A stretch of DNA of 64,000 bases from Trichosphaerium sp. ATCC 40318 (taxonomy: Eukaryota > Discosea > Flabellinia > Trichosidae), in NCBI GenBank assembly GCA_038496445.1, contig JALMLS010000342.1:248001-312000 (forward strand). The letters are read 5' to 3'. Positions 12,077 through 24,000 of this stretch are shown here, piece by piece. The translations under genes and the position numbers were made by a program. How positions within the stretch are numbered: the stretch's first letter is position 1; every line of letters begins with the position of its first letter. A model generated the notes under the pieces. It was not told the DNA's origin, did no database searches, and worked only from the letters and a program-made list of their open reading frames with translations.

Positions 12077-13491
12077 TTATTTCATTTCGTCAGCTTCATC
12101 TTGTTGTGAAGAAACTGGTGTTTGTTTCCGTCTTGTGTGCCAACATTTTTTTTTGAAACCTCTTTTCTTTGTTGCTAGTTTATGATAATTTACATTAGAA
12201 TCATCAAGGTTCTCACTTTCCTCACTCTCTTCATCTTCTTCGTCTTCGTCCTCTGCTTTGTCTCCTTCACTCCCTTCGCTATCTTGTGCACTTTCATCCT
12301 GTTCATTTTTTTCATCAGAGTCAGCGTTAGCTGCATTTTTATTGTCTTTACTATCATTGTCAATAGATTCTTCTTTTTCTTCTTTTTCTTCTGCTTCGTG
12401 TTCATTATCCTCTTTGTTCCCTTTATCATTTGTGGATTCTATTTCCATAGCGTCACTTTGGTTATTGTCCTGCGCTCCAGTTTTATCTTCATCACTATCG
12501 TTTTCTTTTGTGGTAGCTTCTTTTACATTATTGTCGCCTTCAGTACTCTGCACTGGTACTCTTACACTTTTCTCCTTTTTTTGCTGTTTTCTGGGCCTCC
12601 TTGGTCTCTCCACACTGCTGTCAGGTTTCTTACGCTTTGGTTTCTTTTTGGGTGTTTTACTTGACAGTTGGACTGAAGCAAGATCTGCTTTGGAGTATTT
12701 TGCGAGTGTCCGTTCTAAGAGAGCGTTTATGCGCTCTTCTTCAGTCTTTAAAACAATGTCAGTGTATTCAAAAGGGCAAAGGGGTAATGAGGTGACAGTA
12801 GTCATACCAGCATTTTTTTCGGCTCCTCTTTCAACTTTTGTTGTTTGTTTGCTCGCTCCTCTTTTTTTTTCTTCTCTTCAGCACGCTTACGGGCAAACCT
12901 TTGTAAAATACTTTCAGCAGCGGATGCTTTGGCAGCAGATGCTTTGGCAGCTTGTTTTTGAGATTTATTATTCTTCTCCTTCTCTTCTTCCTTGGTAATC
13001 ACCATGTTCTCCAAGTTGGCTTTCATGGCTGTTGCATCAAGTTAGTTTATTGTCATTTACGGTTGACACTGACATACCATCTCTTACGCGTTCGTGAATG
13101 TAGTCTCCCATAGATTCAACAACAGCACTCACTTCCCGCTCTAAATCTTGAAAATATGTGGTTCTAGACAGTATTAAGTTGCGAATACGGAACTAGTACT
13201 ACCGTGCAATGATTTTTTGAACGTCTTGGGCAATTTGAAGGCGATTCTTGTTTGTAATTTCTCTACGTTCCAAAATACGCGAGCCCTCTATTAGATTTAT
13301 TGTTTTTTGCTTGTAATGCCCAATTACATTCTAGATTCGTCAATACTTTAATAGCATTGCGTAATTACCTTTTCCTTGAGGTCTTTTATTACTATTGAAC
13401 GCAGTTTATCGAATGTGCCATCTAGTTTGAGCTGCTGGAAGCATTTCTGCTCCTCTGCCGATTTGGCATTGTTATTAGTGGCTCTATACAT
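12077..13491 (-). CDS. SHG1/BOD1-like protein with long acidic tail
   Basis: Start ATG at 13491, stop at 12077-12079. The N-terminal part reads through four short exons: a helix with LKLDGTFDKLRSIVIKDL, then IEGSRILERREITNKNRLQI, then FQDLEREVSAVVESMGDYIH. This resembles the SHG1/BOD1 domain found in COMPASS histone-methyltransferase subunits and in centromere protein BOD1 (similarity judged by eye). A lysine/alanine-rich coiled coil follows (about 12830-13020). A 62-nt intron (GTATGA...AAAG) then joins to TEEERINALLERTLAKYSKA, a basic patch (KKKPKRKKP) and a very acidic Glu/Asp/Ser/Asn tail of roughly 120 residues. A basic segment near the end may be a nuclear signal. A nuclear chromatin role is likely but not proven. 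Alternatively it is simply an acidic coiled-coil protein. Confidence 0.55.
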
Positions 13492-13974
13492 TGTTACAGT
13501 GTAATGTCATCGTGCTCAATTGGAATTATTTTTATTTTATTTCTTTATTTAACGTCAAAAGAAGTCAACTAAGACAACTTCTCTTAGCATTAAGAGCACA
13601 GTTCATCAGGCCGTCGTACGGCGCTATTTAAGTTGAACAGTGTGACGCAGCCCTTTAACATTTTGCGGCTGATAACTATTATTACAAGAGCACCATTGAT
13701 CCTACAAGTCCGAGAGCCAAGTTCATCCATTTGTACTTTGTCGTCATCTCGCCAATAAAATCTCAATTGGAATTATGCTTGTTACTGTACTTACAAAATC
13801 GGTTAACTTAAATTCACAAAAAGTCAACGAATAACAACTTAACTGCAATACTGGAGATTTGTATTTACATAAAAGTACAGATTATAGGCGGTAGGTTGTC
13901 ACCGCTGTTGAAAAACTCACGCCTTACGCGTGTCACCTTTTTTTTTTTTTTACCCTTGTCATTCAAGGCTTTCA
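13492..13974. other. intergenic gap between two minus-strand genes
   Basis: This 483-bp stretch lies upstream of the SHG1-like gene and downstream of the SKP1-like gene. Apart from a possible micro-ORF at 13682-13747, I see only a T-rich tract near 13938-13951 and no RNA gene. Confidence 0.4.
13682..13747 (-). CDS. possible 21-residue membrane micropeptide
   Basis: The frame reads MTTKYKWMNLALGLVGSMVL plus one leucine and is closed by three consecutive stops (TAA TAA TAG). A charged N-terminus followed by a 15-residue hydrophobic helix is the shape of tiny ER or mitochondrial membrane subunits. The frame is too short to be significant by length alone. It could equally be the first exon of something larger, or chance. 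Confidence 0.25.
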   Translation of the reverse strand: MTTKYKWMNLALGLVGSMVLL

Positions 13975-15891
13975 TCACGTTGTAATGCCGACTGGTACAT
14001 TTCCAAATGCTTTGTTTTGTTTTAAACCACAGTTAATCTGTGCAACCATTGCCTGTCGTATACTGTCGTATACAATAGTAGGCAACTCCATCTTTTTAGT
14101 AGCAGCAGCAGCCTGATATCTTCGTTAGAAATGAAATTTATTAATGTTATATCTGAACTCACGTTAACGCTTTCAAGTCTCTTTCTAAATTCTTCCAACT
14201 CTCGCTCTAGCTCGTACATATCTTCATTATCAAAATCTGTATCCGGATACGTGTCATCCGACAAGTCCTGCCGTAAAGTAAGCACTGAAAAACTAAAAGA
14301 GTGAAAACACAGTACCAGTGATTTAGATAAATCTCTATTAGAAGAACAATTAGATGTTTCATCCGATTCATCATCTAATGATTGTAAGTAAAACATTGAT
14401 TTGTCAATACCACGTGCGCATGCTGTTTGTTCTACTATGTCCTTTTGTAACGACTGGAGAATCAGAACCTTGCTTTTTCTTATGTGGTTCTTTCTTCTTC
14501 CTCTTTTTCGGTTTCCTTTTCTTCTTTCCCTGATTTTTACCCTTACGCTAACAAAAAACAGTCATGAAATTATAATATATAGTGGATAGTACATCATCAT
14601 CGCCTTCAATAAAAGCCATAAGATCGGATATAGGCCGGGGATCTTCCACTCAGCGTTAGTAATTAAAATTAGGTAAAGTAGTACCTTTTGGAACTGACTT
14701 CTGCATGGTTTTATTTCGCTTTCGTCGGTTAGGGTCACACAACTTTGAACGTAGTTTATCACGTGTGGTTGGAGGTGGAGCTTCATTTCGTTAGCAATAA
14801 TCGGAATAATATGGGAGTTAGAGAATTTTTCGTCAGGGAGCAGCCACTTCGTGGCCACAATGAAAGTTGTAAGGTAATTGTTTATAATGTTTCACAAGCT
14901 GTGTGTACGCACCATCATCTTCTGGAGTGAAGTCATATAGTATATTAAATGTCCTTCGAATTTCAGCTGGACTTTTACCTGATGAGTTAGTTAGTGGAGA
15001 CCTCGTCCATATACGAGCGAAACAAACCTTTTAATAACTGCGCAATAGCCTGGCATGTGAGGTCTACTAAAGGTTTTATTTTTAAATGATAAGCTACCTA
15101 CAAGGGAGTGAGGAACAATGAAAAGCACCGTATACAAACTGGTAGAAGGAGGTTATACTAAACGTACGGATGCTAGTTCACAAAGGAGGCCTGGGTCCAA
15201 ATCGCGTAGTTTATCATCCCAGTCCGTAAAAGCATTTTTTTCTTCGACTTCACCTTCAGGTTGAGGGTCAACTTCACGTTGTCGTATGCGACAGTAGTCC
15301 AACACCTTGAAAAAAAAAAATATGCCGTTAGGTAACGGAAGAAATATGAATTACACGAGCTAAAAAAAATATATACCTGAGAAAGAGCTCTACCAGTGAT
15401 GTTTTCTAGCTGAAATACGACTGGTTTTCCATCCTTTTGTTGTTCTACTAAAAGTGTAAATTTCAGCGATTGTGGCACATCAATTAGCGTATTTAGAGCA
15501 GTTACGCAATGTACACCGTAAAAACAGTGTTTATACGAATGAATAAAAAAAAACCGGTGTTATTTGGCGTTTTTGTACGAAGACACAAAGTTACAATGCT
15601 GAAAACAAACTACAAAAACCCACGATGTAGTATATAATGTTAATGGAAGGTTAAAAAGAGCGTACCTAGCTTTGTTCGGATCGTTTGAGACATTCTTAAC
15701 AATACGTTTTTATTCACGTCTATGACCATACCATCTGAGCACTCAAATGTAATGGTATCCCCTTGGTGCAATGTGACGGTGCAATGTTTTTTAAGAACGG
15801 CTACATCAACGTCCGCGTTTTCACCTTGTATGGCCGTTGTATCTTCATCTGAAGCTTCAGATGACGAGTTTAGCTTTGTATCGGCTTGCAT
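13975..15891 (-). CDS. SKP1: SKP1 homologue with an unusual C-terminal extension
   Basis: SKP1 is the adaptor that links F-box proteins to cullin-1 in SCF ubiquitin ligases. Start ATG is at 15891. After a ~40-residue acidic leader comes ITFECSDGMVIDV (BTB/POZ strand), SQVLDYCRIRQREVDPQPEG, TDWDDKLRDLDPGLLCELA (the WD..FL.VD..L.EL region of SKP1), then YHLKIKPLVDLTCQAIAQLL and GKSPAEIRRTFNILYDFTPE (the F-box-binding end). Canonical SKP1 stops a few residues later. Here the frame continues through four or five more in-frame exons: PPPTTRDKLRSKL, ISDLMAFIEGDDD, a very basic KKKRKPKKRKKK block, an acidic linker, the coiled coil YELERELEEFRKRLESVN and a final exon ending at the stop 13975-13977. 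The junction relies on an intron with a GCTAAC branch motif. Two separate genes cannot be fully excluded. Confidence 0.75.
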
Positions 15892-16498
15892 TTGTGGCCA
15901 ATAGAATATCTTATCAATTTTGCTTGTAGTCTAGTGGTTCACGCTAGTTAGCAGCCGATCGAGTGTGCAAAGTAGTGGTTTGACCAATGAATACCAAACC
16001 AAGGGTGGCTGTTCCAAAAGGTTATGAAAAAAATTGAGATGCATCACAGCTCATGAGCAAGCGAGAAACCAATCAAACAGTACTTTATTTCTGTTGTTTA
16101 TTGCCTATGTGGAATTCGTCGATTTGCTTATTCTATCACGTTTTTTGTAACAAAACTAGCTACAACACCCTAATATACTAATTGTAGGAAAGACAACAGC
16201 ATATCGATCAAAATATTAAAGTTACATAACAAATCCCAATGCAAAACCAACTAGATTGTATTGAGGCATGTGGAGGAGACATTTTTTCGGATATTTCTGT
16301 ACAGCAATCCGGAAAGTTTTTTCTATGGATTGAAACGCTGCCAAAAGTGCAACTAAGAAGTCTGGAATAGAGTCTTTTATCTTAATTTGTTCTTCGCTCA
16401 AATATGTGAAATAGCAAAATAGTCAAAGTAATTAGTAGCTTTTAGTATAACCAACCTCAACGTGATTGATTGGCAAACAGCATAAACACAAATTTACA
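15892..16498. other. divergent intergenic region
   Basis: About 600 bp between the start codons of the SKP1-like gene (minus) and the PA-like membrane protein (plus). It must contain both promoters. I see no RNA gene, tandem repeat or named element. Confidence 0.45.
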
Positions 16499-18216
16499 AT
16501 GACATACCGCATCGCAATATTGCTTTCTATTTGTATGGTCGCGAGCGTCGCAAATATCCTAATAGTTACGAACGGTACACCAAATCACCATTAGCCACAG
16601 TCTGATAGTGTCCAAATTTCTAAGTATCCGCGCGTAGGAACCTCAACGGAGTATGTTGCCACTCCGTACTTTTTCGGACGAAACTCAAGAGCTGTATTTG
16701 AGCCAGTAAACGCCACTATAATAACACCCACAAAGGACAATAATATTTCTGGTATTTTTTGTTCAATTTCGAAATTGATTTATAACACACTTTAGGCAAA
16801 GTTGTATTTGCAACATATCCTCATGATAGACGCATGTATAGGGAATGGTTCAATCGCGGAGCTGTTGGGATTATTGAATACTTTGAATCAATAAGCGATG
16901 TGGGCGTTGGGAAAGGCAATTACATCAAATTGTATGGAGGTAAGTACAGTTCCAAAGATAAAATAATATCACGTTATTAAACGAATTATTTTAGACACAC
17001 TTGATAACCTTGGAGTACCTATATTAGCTCAAAAACATCTATCCTCAATCGAGGATGGATCGCACGTTACGTTGATGTTCTCTGAAAACGTGTGGTACAA
17101 TACCTTTATGAGCCCATGGGTTATAGGTTCGTTCCGGCCACCGTACCAAAACAATTGTTATTAACGAGCTGGCAGCGGTGCATGTATTCCTGATTGTCCT
17201 CACATGTGCTTCTTTTTCTGTTTCCATCATCAGGTACCTACAATTATGGAAAACTCCGTAACCTTTTTTAGGATGACACAGTTTGTAGCAATAGATGGCT
17301 TCCGTTTATCAATTCCGAAAGTAGGGCTATTTATTGAATTAGTAGCCAATAGCTTTCGTTTGGCTTGGTGTATCCCTGACCCACACGGATACTTGTTCAT
17401 CGTTCCTGGATGGTACAATAGGCTGTAAAAAACACTATAACTTAAAAAGCTTAGGTATGACGAGGTCTTCAAAGTGTATTATACTCTTTTTTCCAACATA
17501 TCGAACTTATTGATAGTTTTGTATTGGCACGAATCAATGACAAGCCTCAGTCTAGAAGTTACACCTTACCTTAAAAAAATGGCTATACCTTTTTACATCG
17601 CGGCTGGCGCAATTGTATTCGCAGAAACTTTGTTGTCAATAGTGCGAATTGCCTTATTCCCAGGTACTAAACCAATGACTAATATCTTCAAAGCGAAAAC
17701 TAACTAATTCAGAATATGATCTCACATACACATTTTATGCAACTGCAGTATTTCATACGATTGCAAATGTGTCAATAATAGTGTACCTGTCAATTATCTC
17801 CTACAGGCTATTGAAGCGCCTCCGCCACCAATCGTCACGTAATAACGGGTCTAATGGTATGATAACACGACTACTGATTCGTGTATCCACCAGCCTATTC
17901 ATTATGATTGGCCTCGTAATTCAAGCAGCATGCTGGATTTTGTTCCCAAGTGTACGCTCGGAGCCAGGTGCGCTTATCTCAAACTAAGTTGTATACTAAC
18001 TTTAACATTAAAGTTCCTAAACTAGTCTATTGGTCTATGGCAGTTGTAAACTTTAATGCCTTGTCTGTTATACAGGCGCTAAGCTTTATACCTTCCAGGC
18101 TTCGTAGAAAGACGACAAGCGCCAGAAGGAGCGATCTCAGTTCAACCAGAGAAAACGGGCTACGCGTTGCCAGTATTACTAGCAACGCGCCAAACACTGC
18201 TAGTGTTACTAGCTAA
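16499..18216 (+). CDS. secreted-ectodomain multi-pass membrane protein with PA-like domain (paralogue 2)
   Basis: It starts MTYRIAILLSICMVASVANI, a clean signal peptide. After short introns the ectodomain shows GKVVFATYPHDRRMYREWFN followed by RGAVGIIEYFE, the typical core of a protease-associated domain (G-K-V...RGA-GII). TLDNLGVPILAQKHL gives the last strand. The membrane part follows: SPWVIG near 17115, VGLFIELVANSFRLAW near 17330, VYYTLFSNISNLLIVLYW near 17480, PFYIAAGAIVFAETLLSIV near 17590, then segments near 17760, 17890 and 18030. A basic/serine-rich cytosolic tail ends at 18216. This is the same plan as the gene at 5672-7514. Receptor-like topology is an inference; I recognise no characterised homologue. 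Confidence 0.6.
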
Positions 18217-18510
18217 ATATCACGTGATTTGTAGATTAAAATGACAAATAGTACTTTTAGGGCAATACAACCACATTCAGTTTTTGCTGTTTTTTTTTAT
18301 TTGAAATTTTGCAATCGGTGTAACTCGAATTGCACACCCTCACGATCGCTTGTTCTCTCGCAGTGCCGTCCAACTATAACTTTGAGTAGTTTTTACCCAT
18401 TGTTTGCAATTTGTCATTTTCTTGATTTTACTCCCACATTTTCCTGGTGTGAATAATGTCCTTGACCCCTTTCCTACTTCTTTGTACAAGCCATTAGCAT
18501 ATTTTGAGCC

Positions 18511-19623
18511 ATGGAGAAGTACAGACGCGTAGAAAAAGAGAAACAGCATGAGGAGATACAACCGAACGAAATCAGAATAACAACTGGTGGTAAGATGAGG
18601 AACTACATCAGCTATGCCACAAACCTCCTTCAAGTACAAATTAATTGTTATTGCTACTTTACCCAATACTGCTTTTTGCATGTTTTTTCCTATCAGTAGA
18701 TTATCAATACGCATTTCTCAGCGCGAAATTAGGAAAAAGAGCACAAAGATATTACACTGAAAGCTATGGGTCGCGCTATTTACAAAACGGTATGTCTTGT
18801 ACAACAACGCGTTCTACATGGATTATTAACTTTTTTTTTTTTTTTGTTAGGTTACAATCGCCGAAATCATCAAAAGGCGCATAGCGGGTACAAAATACAT
18901 TCGTACTCTGTAAGCCAGCTCTAACCAAATTACCCCACAGGCTTGCACCAAAATACTGTCATTGAATCTACTGACATTACAGACGAGTGGATGCCACTAG
19001 AGGAAGGCTTGGACCCAATCAAAACAACGAGGAATGTATCATCCATCCAAATTACTCTCTCATTGGAACAATTGGACACCACTACCCCAGGTTACCAAGA
19101 ACCTATCCCAGAGGACCAAGTAAAGCCTCAGCAACAATACCACGGAAGATCGCGTTATAAGGGAGATCGCAACGACAACCGTGACAACAGAGGAAATCGA
19201 GGACGCAACAATCGTGGAGACGATCGTGATGATGACCGCGATGATCGCGACGATGACAACAACAACCGCGGATATCGTGGCAATCGCAGAGGAGGTTACA
19301 AAGGTCACGGCAACAGAGGTGGCAAGGGTTACAACAGAAACTATCGTGGAGGATACCAAGGAAACAGACGTAACTACGACAACTATGACCAGGATGACTA
19401 CGACAATCGCGACAACCGTGACAACCGCGACAACCGCGATAACCGCGATAACCGCGACTATCAAAATGACGATAACGACGATCAAGACCAAGGTGGATAC
19501 CGTGGATACCGTAACAGGCGTGGAAGAGGCCGAGGAAGAGGTAGAGGAAGAAGGAATAGAGGTAGAGGCCGCGGCGGTCGCCAAAACTCCAACCCTCCCC
19601 GAATGAGAGACGATAACGAATAA
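18511..19623 (+). CDS. Alba-domain RNA/DNA-binding protein with RGG/RDN-rich tail
   Basis: The Alba fold binds nucleic acid, and RGG-tailed Alba proteins in protists and plants bind mRNA. Four exons fit exactly: 18511-18633, 18733-18789, 18851-18887 and 18941-19623 (about 299 residues). The domain runs from NEIRITTGGKMRNYISYATN, through HKDITLKAMGRAIYKTVTIA and EIIKRRIAGLHQN, to EGLDPIKTTRNVSSIQITLS at about residue 120. A ~170-residue tail is rich in RGG, RG, RDN and DDRDD repeats, including a near-perfect 9-bp tandem repeat (19400-19458), and ends in an RGRGRGR-type stretch. The ATG at 18511 is the first Met before the domain. An AATAAA lies right after the stop. The tail is typical of RNP-granule proteins. 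Confidence 0.9.
19400..19458 (+). repeat. 9-bp tandem repeat coding for Arg-Asp-Asn
   Basis: About six to seven units of CGCGACAAC/CGCGATAAC in tandem, each encoding RDN, inside the Alba tail. Synonymous C/T changes separate the units, as expected from recent slippage within a coding repeat. Confidence 0.85.
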
Positions 19624-19635
19624 TTGACAAAAACA

Positions 19636-19641
19636 AATAAA
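19636..19641 (+). terminator. AATAAA polyadenylation signal of the Alba gene
   Basis: AATAAA begins 13 nt after the Alba stop, in the 105-bp gap to the convergent LRR gene. Confidence 0.35.
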
Positions 19642-19728
19642 AAACCCACAGTTGTTTGGTTAGTTTCGAAATTTTTTATTCATCGACCAAGATTTAATTT
19701 ACACGAGTTGAGTGCGGTGGTTACGTTG

Positions 19729-20921
19729 CTATTTTTTGTCCTTGTCCTTCTTCTGATTTTTCTACAGAGGAGAAATATTTAATTTTTTGTTGTTACAAAG
19801 TAACCAATAAATCGCAACGCGTACCTTGCCACCCTTTCCCTTAGCCACGTTGTCGTTATGTCTCTTGTCCAAGGATCCATTGCTCTTGGCCTAAATACAA
19901 AATCTGTGAACAAACCGCAGCCAAAAAGAAAAAAAAAACGTACATCACGATAAAGTGCCGCGTATTCGTCCGTTCCGAAGTAGTCTATCAATGCTGATTG
20001 TCCGCGTTTGGCCTCCGTGTCAATTCCCTTGTGAATTTCTTTATTCGCAGACAGCTGTACTTTGTTAAGAGCAGGACACTTGCCAAGATCTGGCGGAAGC
20101 AAGTATATGTCATTAAAGCGCAGATCGAGCTCCTAAACCCCTGTGTTAAATAGCAACCTCAAAAAATAAAATGTCTACCCTCAAGGATGTGCACTTGCCA
20201 AGATCTTCAGGCAGGATATCGATTTTATTGTTTTCTAAGACAAGCTATACAAAAATTGTGAGTGTTTTGCTTGCACGTGGGGTTTTTTTTTTTTTTGATT
20301 GAAATAAGTTAGGCACCTTTTGGAGGCACAAGCAGCGCCCAATATCAGGAGGTAGAGTTGTAAGCTTATTCCAAGAGCAATAAAAATCTCTGAGGGTTGA
20401 AAGAAGACCAATTTGAGGCGTAATTTCTTCCAAGTCGTTGTAACTCAAGTCCAAAGTTGTTAGTTTGTTGTAAGCACCAAACCCTATTTTTTTTTTTAAC
20501 GTTAGCATACCCTGCACAAGCAATGAAGCGTATACGTACCTCTTGGTAACGTCTTCAATTTATTACAACTCAAAATCATACGTTCCAGCTCCAGGAGCGT
20601 GGTAATTTCGCCAGGCAATACAGTCAAGCGGTTTGAGCAGAGGTTCAACTCTTTTAACTTGCGCAATTGTCCAATTTCCGGTGGCAAGTTGGAAATGCTA
20701 TTGTAACTTGCATTTAGGTACTCGAGGGCAGTAAGCTTGTTTATGTTGTGGGGAATATTGCCAAGGTTCTTGCTTTTTACGTCCAATCGTACAGTTTGTG
20801 GGATCCTACCCTTTTTTTCGAGGCTGGGTGAAGTATAAACAAAATGGCGACAGTTGAACGTTTTTTTATTTCTTTGCAAAATAGTGTACCTGTCTATGTC
20901 CTTAGCTAAATTTGCGCCCAT
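19729..20921 (-). CDS. leucine-rich-repeat protein (SHOC2/PIRL-like)
   Basis: Start MGANLAKDI at 20921, stop TAG at 19729-19731. Across five or six short exons the protein carries about seven to eight LRRs of the LxxLxLxxNxLxxLPxxI type. Examples are LTALEYLNASYNSISNLPPE, LKELNLCSNRLTVLPGEI, LTTLDLSYNDLEEITPQIG, LDL near 20120 and LPPDLGKCPALNKVQL. The C-terminus has a conserved-looking SALIDYFGTDEYAALYRD and a lysine-rich end (KNQKKDKDKK). The second residue is Gly (MGANLAKD), so N-myristoylation is possible. No kinase, TIR or TM part is visible. Small intracellular LRR proteins of this kind are scaffolds, often in Ras or phosphatase signalling; a specific partner cannot be read here. It is divergent from eIF3c with 170 bp between starts. 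Confidence 0.8.
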
Positions 20922-21091
20922 GGTTTTTTAGCTGTTGAATTTAAAAGTCTCCACGCCCAAAAAACGCTGTTGGGGTAGTTATTTTCAATTTTAATTCTAC
21001 TGTTTTTGACTTATGCGACTCCGTTGAAAAAATTCTCTTGATTTTCTCCCTGTACCCTGAACGTATAAGCTTCAAAAATCAATAACGCAAC
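20922..21091. promoter_or_regulatory. divergent promoter, LRR gene / eIF3c
   Basis: Only 170 bp separate the two start codons, so both promoters must sit here or overlap the 5' UTRs. No defined element is recognised. Confidence 0.35.
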
Positions 21092-24000
21092 ATGGCAGAA
21101 ACTAGTCGCTTATGGCTCGCAGGAGGAGAAGACAGTGACTCAGATGAAGATGATTTCGCCTATGGAAGTTCTACAGACGAAGGTGGCCTCTCTGATGACA
21201 GCGAAGAGAGTGACGATAACAATCAAACTTCTTCTTTTTTCGACGCTGGGTCGTCAGAAGAGGAAGACGATAAACGTTTCGTTAAATCTGAGCGAGCGAA
21301 GCAATTTGAAAGAACACAAGGTAAATTTGTTTACAAACGTTCTAAAATACTGTGAATGTAGTACTTACATGTTACAGAGTTTACTACAAGGATAACAGAT
21401 GCAGCTGACAAGAACGAATGGATTGATGTTAGCACTGGTACACCGTTTTTGTTATTTTCACGCTATTCAAAATAGAAAACTTATGGCGCTTGCTGCGTTT
21501 TTTTTTTGAATAAAACTCCTTATTGTGTCGTTCTTACGCGTAGAAATTTGCTCCTATCGCTCCTTTAGCTTCCTTTTTGTTTCTAATACATGCTAGAATG
21601 GACACCTTTCTTGAGACAATACAAAATTACAACCAAGCTACAACTATTCGACAAATATGGTTATCCTAGATTCTTAGTGCGGTGTTTGGTCAAGTTAGCT
21701 GAAACCGTACGCAAATTGGGTAAAAACATGAAGGCTATCCAAAAAGTCATAAAAGGTACTGTAGCCACTTGTTACGCGCCGTGGTGCTTACTTGTTTCGC
21801 TAAATTAAGATGGTAATCAACGTAAATCGTACATTCGCTTCCAATCCCAGTTCACGAAGTGGATTAACAGCCAATCTGAGCTCAAAGAAAAGGTTGACAA
21901 CTTTGAAGAAGGTCCTGATGATGAGGAATATGATGACGAAGCAGATGGCGATGGCGAAGGCAAACGTAAGAGCTACTTGGCTTTTCCATATTTCTGCTCC
22001 TAGTCGCTCACTCAACTGTGTAGAGGATCTTAAATTAGAAACTGGCGGCGATGATGAAGATGGTGAAGACGAAGAAGATGAGGCTAAAGAAGAGACTTGG
22101 ACAAAAGAAATCATTGAAGAAAAAATTGATTATTTGTTGAAACAAAGAGGTAAAAAAGTACGTTGTTGTGTATCATATCTCTATAAGGGTTTTTTTTATT
22201 TATACCAACATTAGTACGACAGAATCAAGAGAATTGCTCGATGGGAAAAAATGCTTGTGCTAGCCGAGAACAAGGTATTTACTTACCACACGCGTAAAAA
22301 TTAATCTAATTTTCGCTAGAAATTTGTTCCTGGACGCCTCCTTGAAGTTAAATTCTACTTAATTAACGCTATTTTGGACGTTAACCCAACTGTACTGTTA
22401 CCTATGGCAACTGACCACTGGAAAAAGTGCGTTTGAATGTACGAAGTTAGACTAAACTTGTTGCGTAGGTGCTTTGTAGTGCTCACTGATATCCTCGAGC
22501 AAGTTATTGAAAATGATAAATTGGTTGCTATTAACGTAATCAATCCTGATGTAGTCGCTTCTCTTACCGAACAAGATGACACTAAGTATTACGTTCAAGG
22601 AAATTTATCCCAGAAACTAAGACGACTTGGTGATGAGGTAAAGTGCACTTATCTTTTTTGTCTCTTTGATGCAGGCGCTTACAACTTTCATTAGTTGTTC
22701 AGAAGCCTTCGTAGTCTTGATGTGCACAAAGGCGAATACGTCGATAGGTTGAAGGACGAAGTGCCATTCTACCTTCTATTGACACGAGCTCAAAATTACT
22801 TTCAAGAAATGGGTAAATTCAAACTCGTTGCTGGTTTCGCCAGCGGACGTGCTGAATTGCTCTACTACCGCAAGAGTATGCCACAACCTTCTGTAACATA
22901 CAGAGTACCAAAAGATGTTTCCGTACCAGAAGACGCTCTTGAAGAACTCAAACTTTGCGCCTCAACTGTATACAAGCACGGCGCTGACTCCTTGAAGAGA
23001 ATGGTAGTTATACAGCAAGTCTACGCACTAGCTATTCGGGATTTGTATTTCGAAGCTAGAGATTTGATGTTAATGACCCACCTTCAAGATACAATCGACA
23101 AAGCTGAACCTGTTGCCATGATTTTGTTTAATCGTGCCATTGCTCAACTCGGGCTTGGCGCTTTCAGACTTGGTCGTATCTACGAAGCACAGCAATGTTT
23201 GGCCGATCTTGTTGGAAGCAACAAAATCCGTGAGATGTTAGCTCAAGGTGTAAGCCGTTACGCTCAAGATAAAACCCAAGAGCAAGAAAAACAAGAAAGG
23301 AAAAGACAGATGCCTCACCACCTTCACATATCTACAGAACTTATTGAAGCTTCGTACCTTATCTCAGCTATGCTTTTAGAGATTCCAAACATGGCTAGAC
23401 GCGACACAAGACCAAAGGTATGCAGCGCCCTTTTGTTTTTGTTTTCTCCTTTCCTTCATTGCTTTCGTGTCGTAACAGTAATCTTTAGTTGCACAGCAAA
23501 TCGTTTAGAAAGACTATGGATTTCCACAACCGTCAAGTATTCCGTGGGCCGCCAGAGAGCTCAAAAGAAGCTATTGTTGCCGCTGCCCAAGCAATGCAAG
23601 TTGGCGATTGGCAAACAGCGCAAAATCATGTTATCGGCTTGAGTGTTTGGCGTTATGTACCATCCTTTGAAGAGAAGATTGCACCTCTTCTTAAACAGTA
23701 CGCTTGTTTTTCTTTCTTGCATTTTCATTTTCTGACGATGTGTTTTAGGCAAATCCGAGAGCAAACACTAAAAACGTACTTGTTCTCATACGGCAAATTC
23801 TATGAAGCTTTGAGTTTGGACCGTTTGATGGATATTTTCCAATTGACAAAGTACGTTATAAATTTTTTGTTTGCGATTGTGACTAACATGGTTTTTTTTC
23901 TACAGGAGTCAAATACACAGTGTAGTCAGTAAGATGATGATCTCTGATGAATTGCCAGCTTCTTGGGATCAACCAACTGGAACTATCATCTTTAACCGTG

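Noticed and set aside
12182-12998. Long plus-strand open frames rich in Ser, Phe and Leu
   Set aside because: They are the antisense shadow of the acidic Glu/Lys/Asp-rich tail of the SHG1-like gene.
19060-19636. Long minus-strand and alternative plus-strand frames of low complexity
   Set aside because: They are shadows of the RGG/RDN repeat region of the Alba gene.
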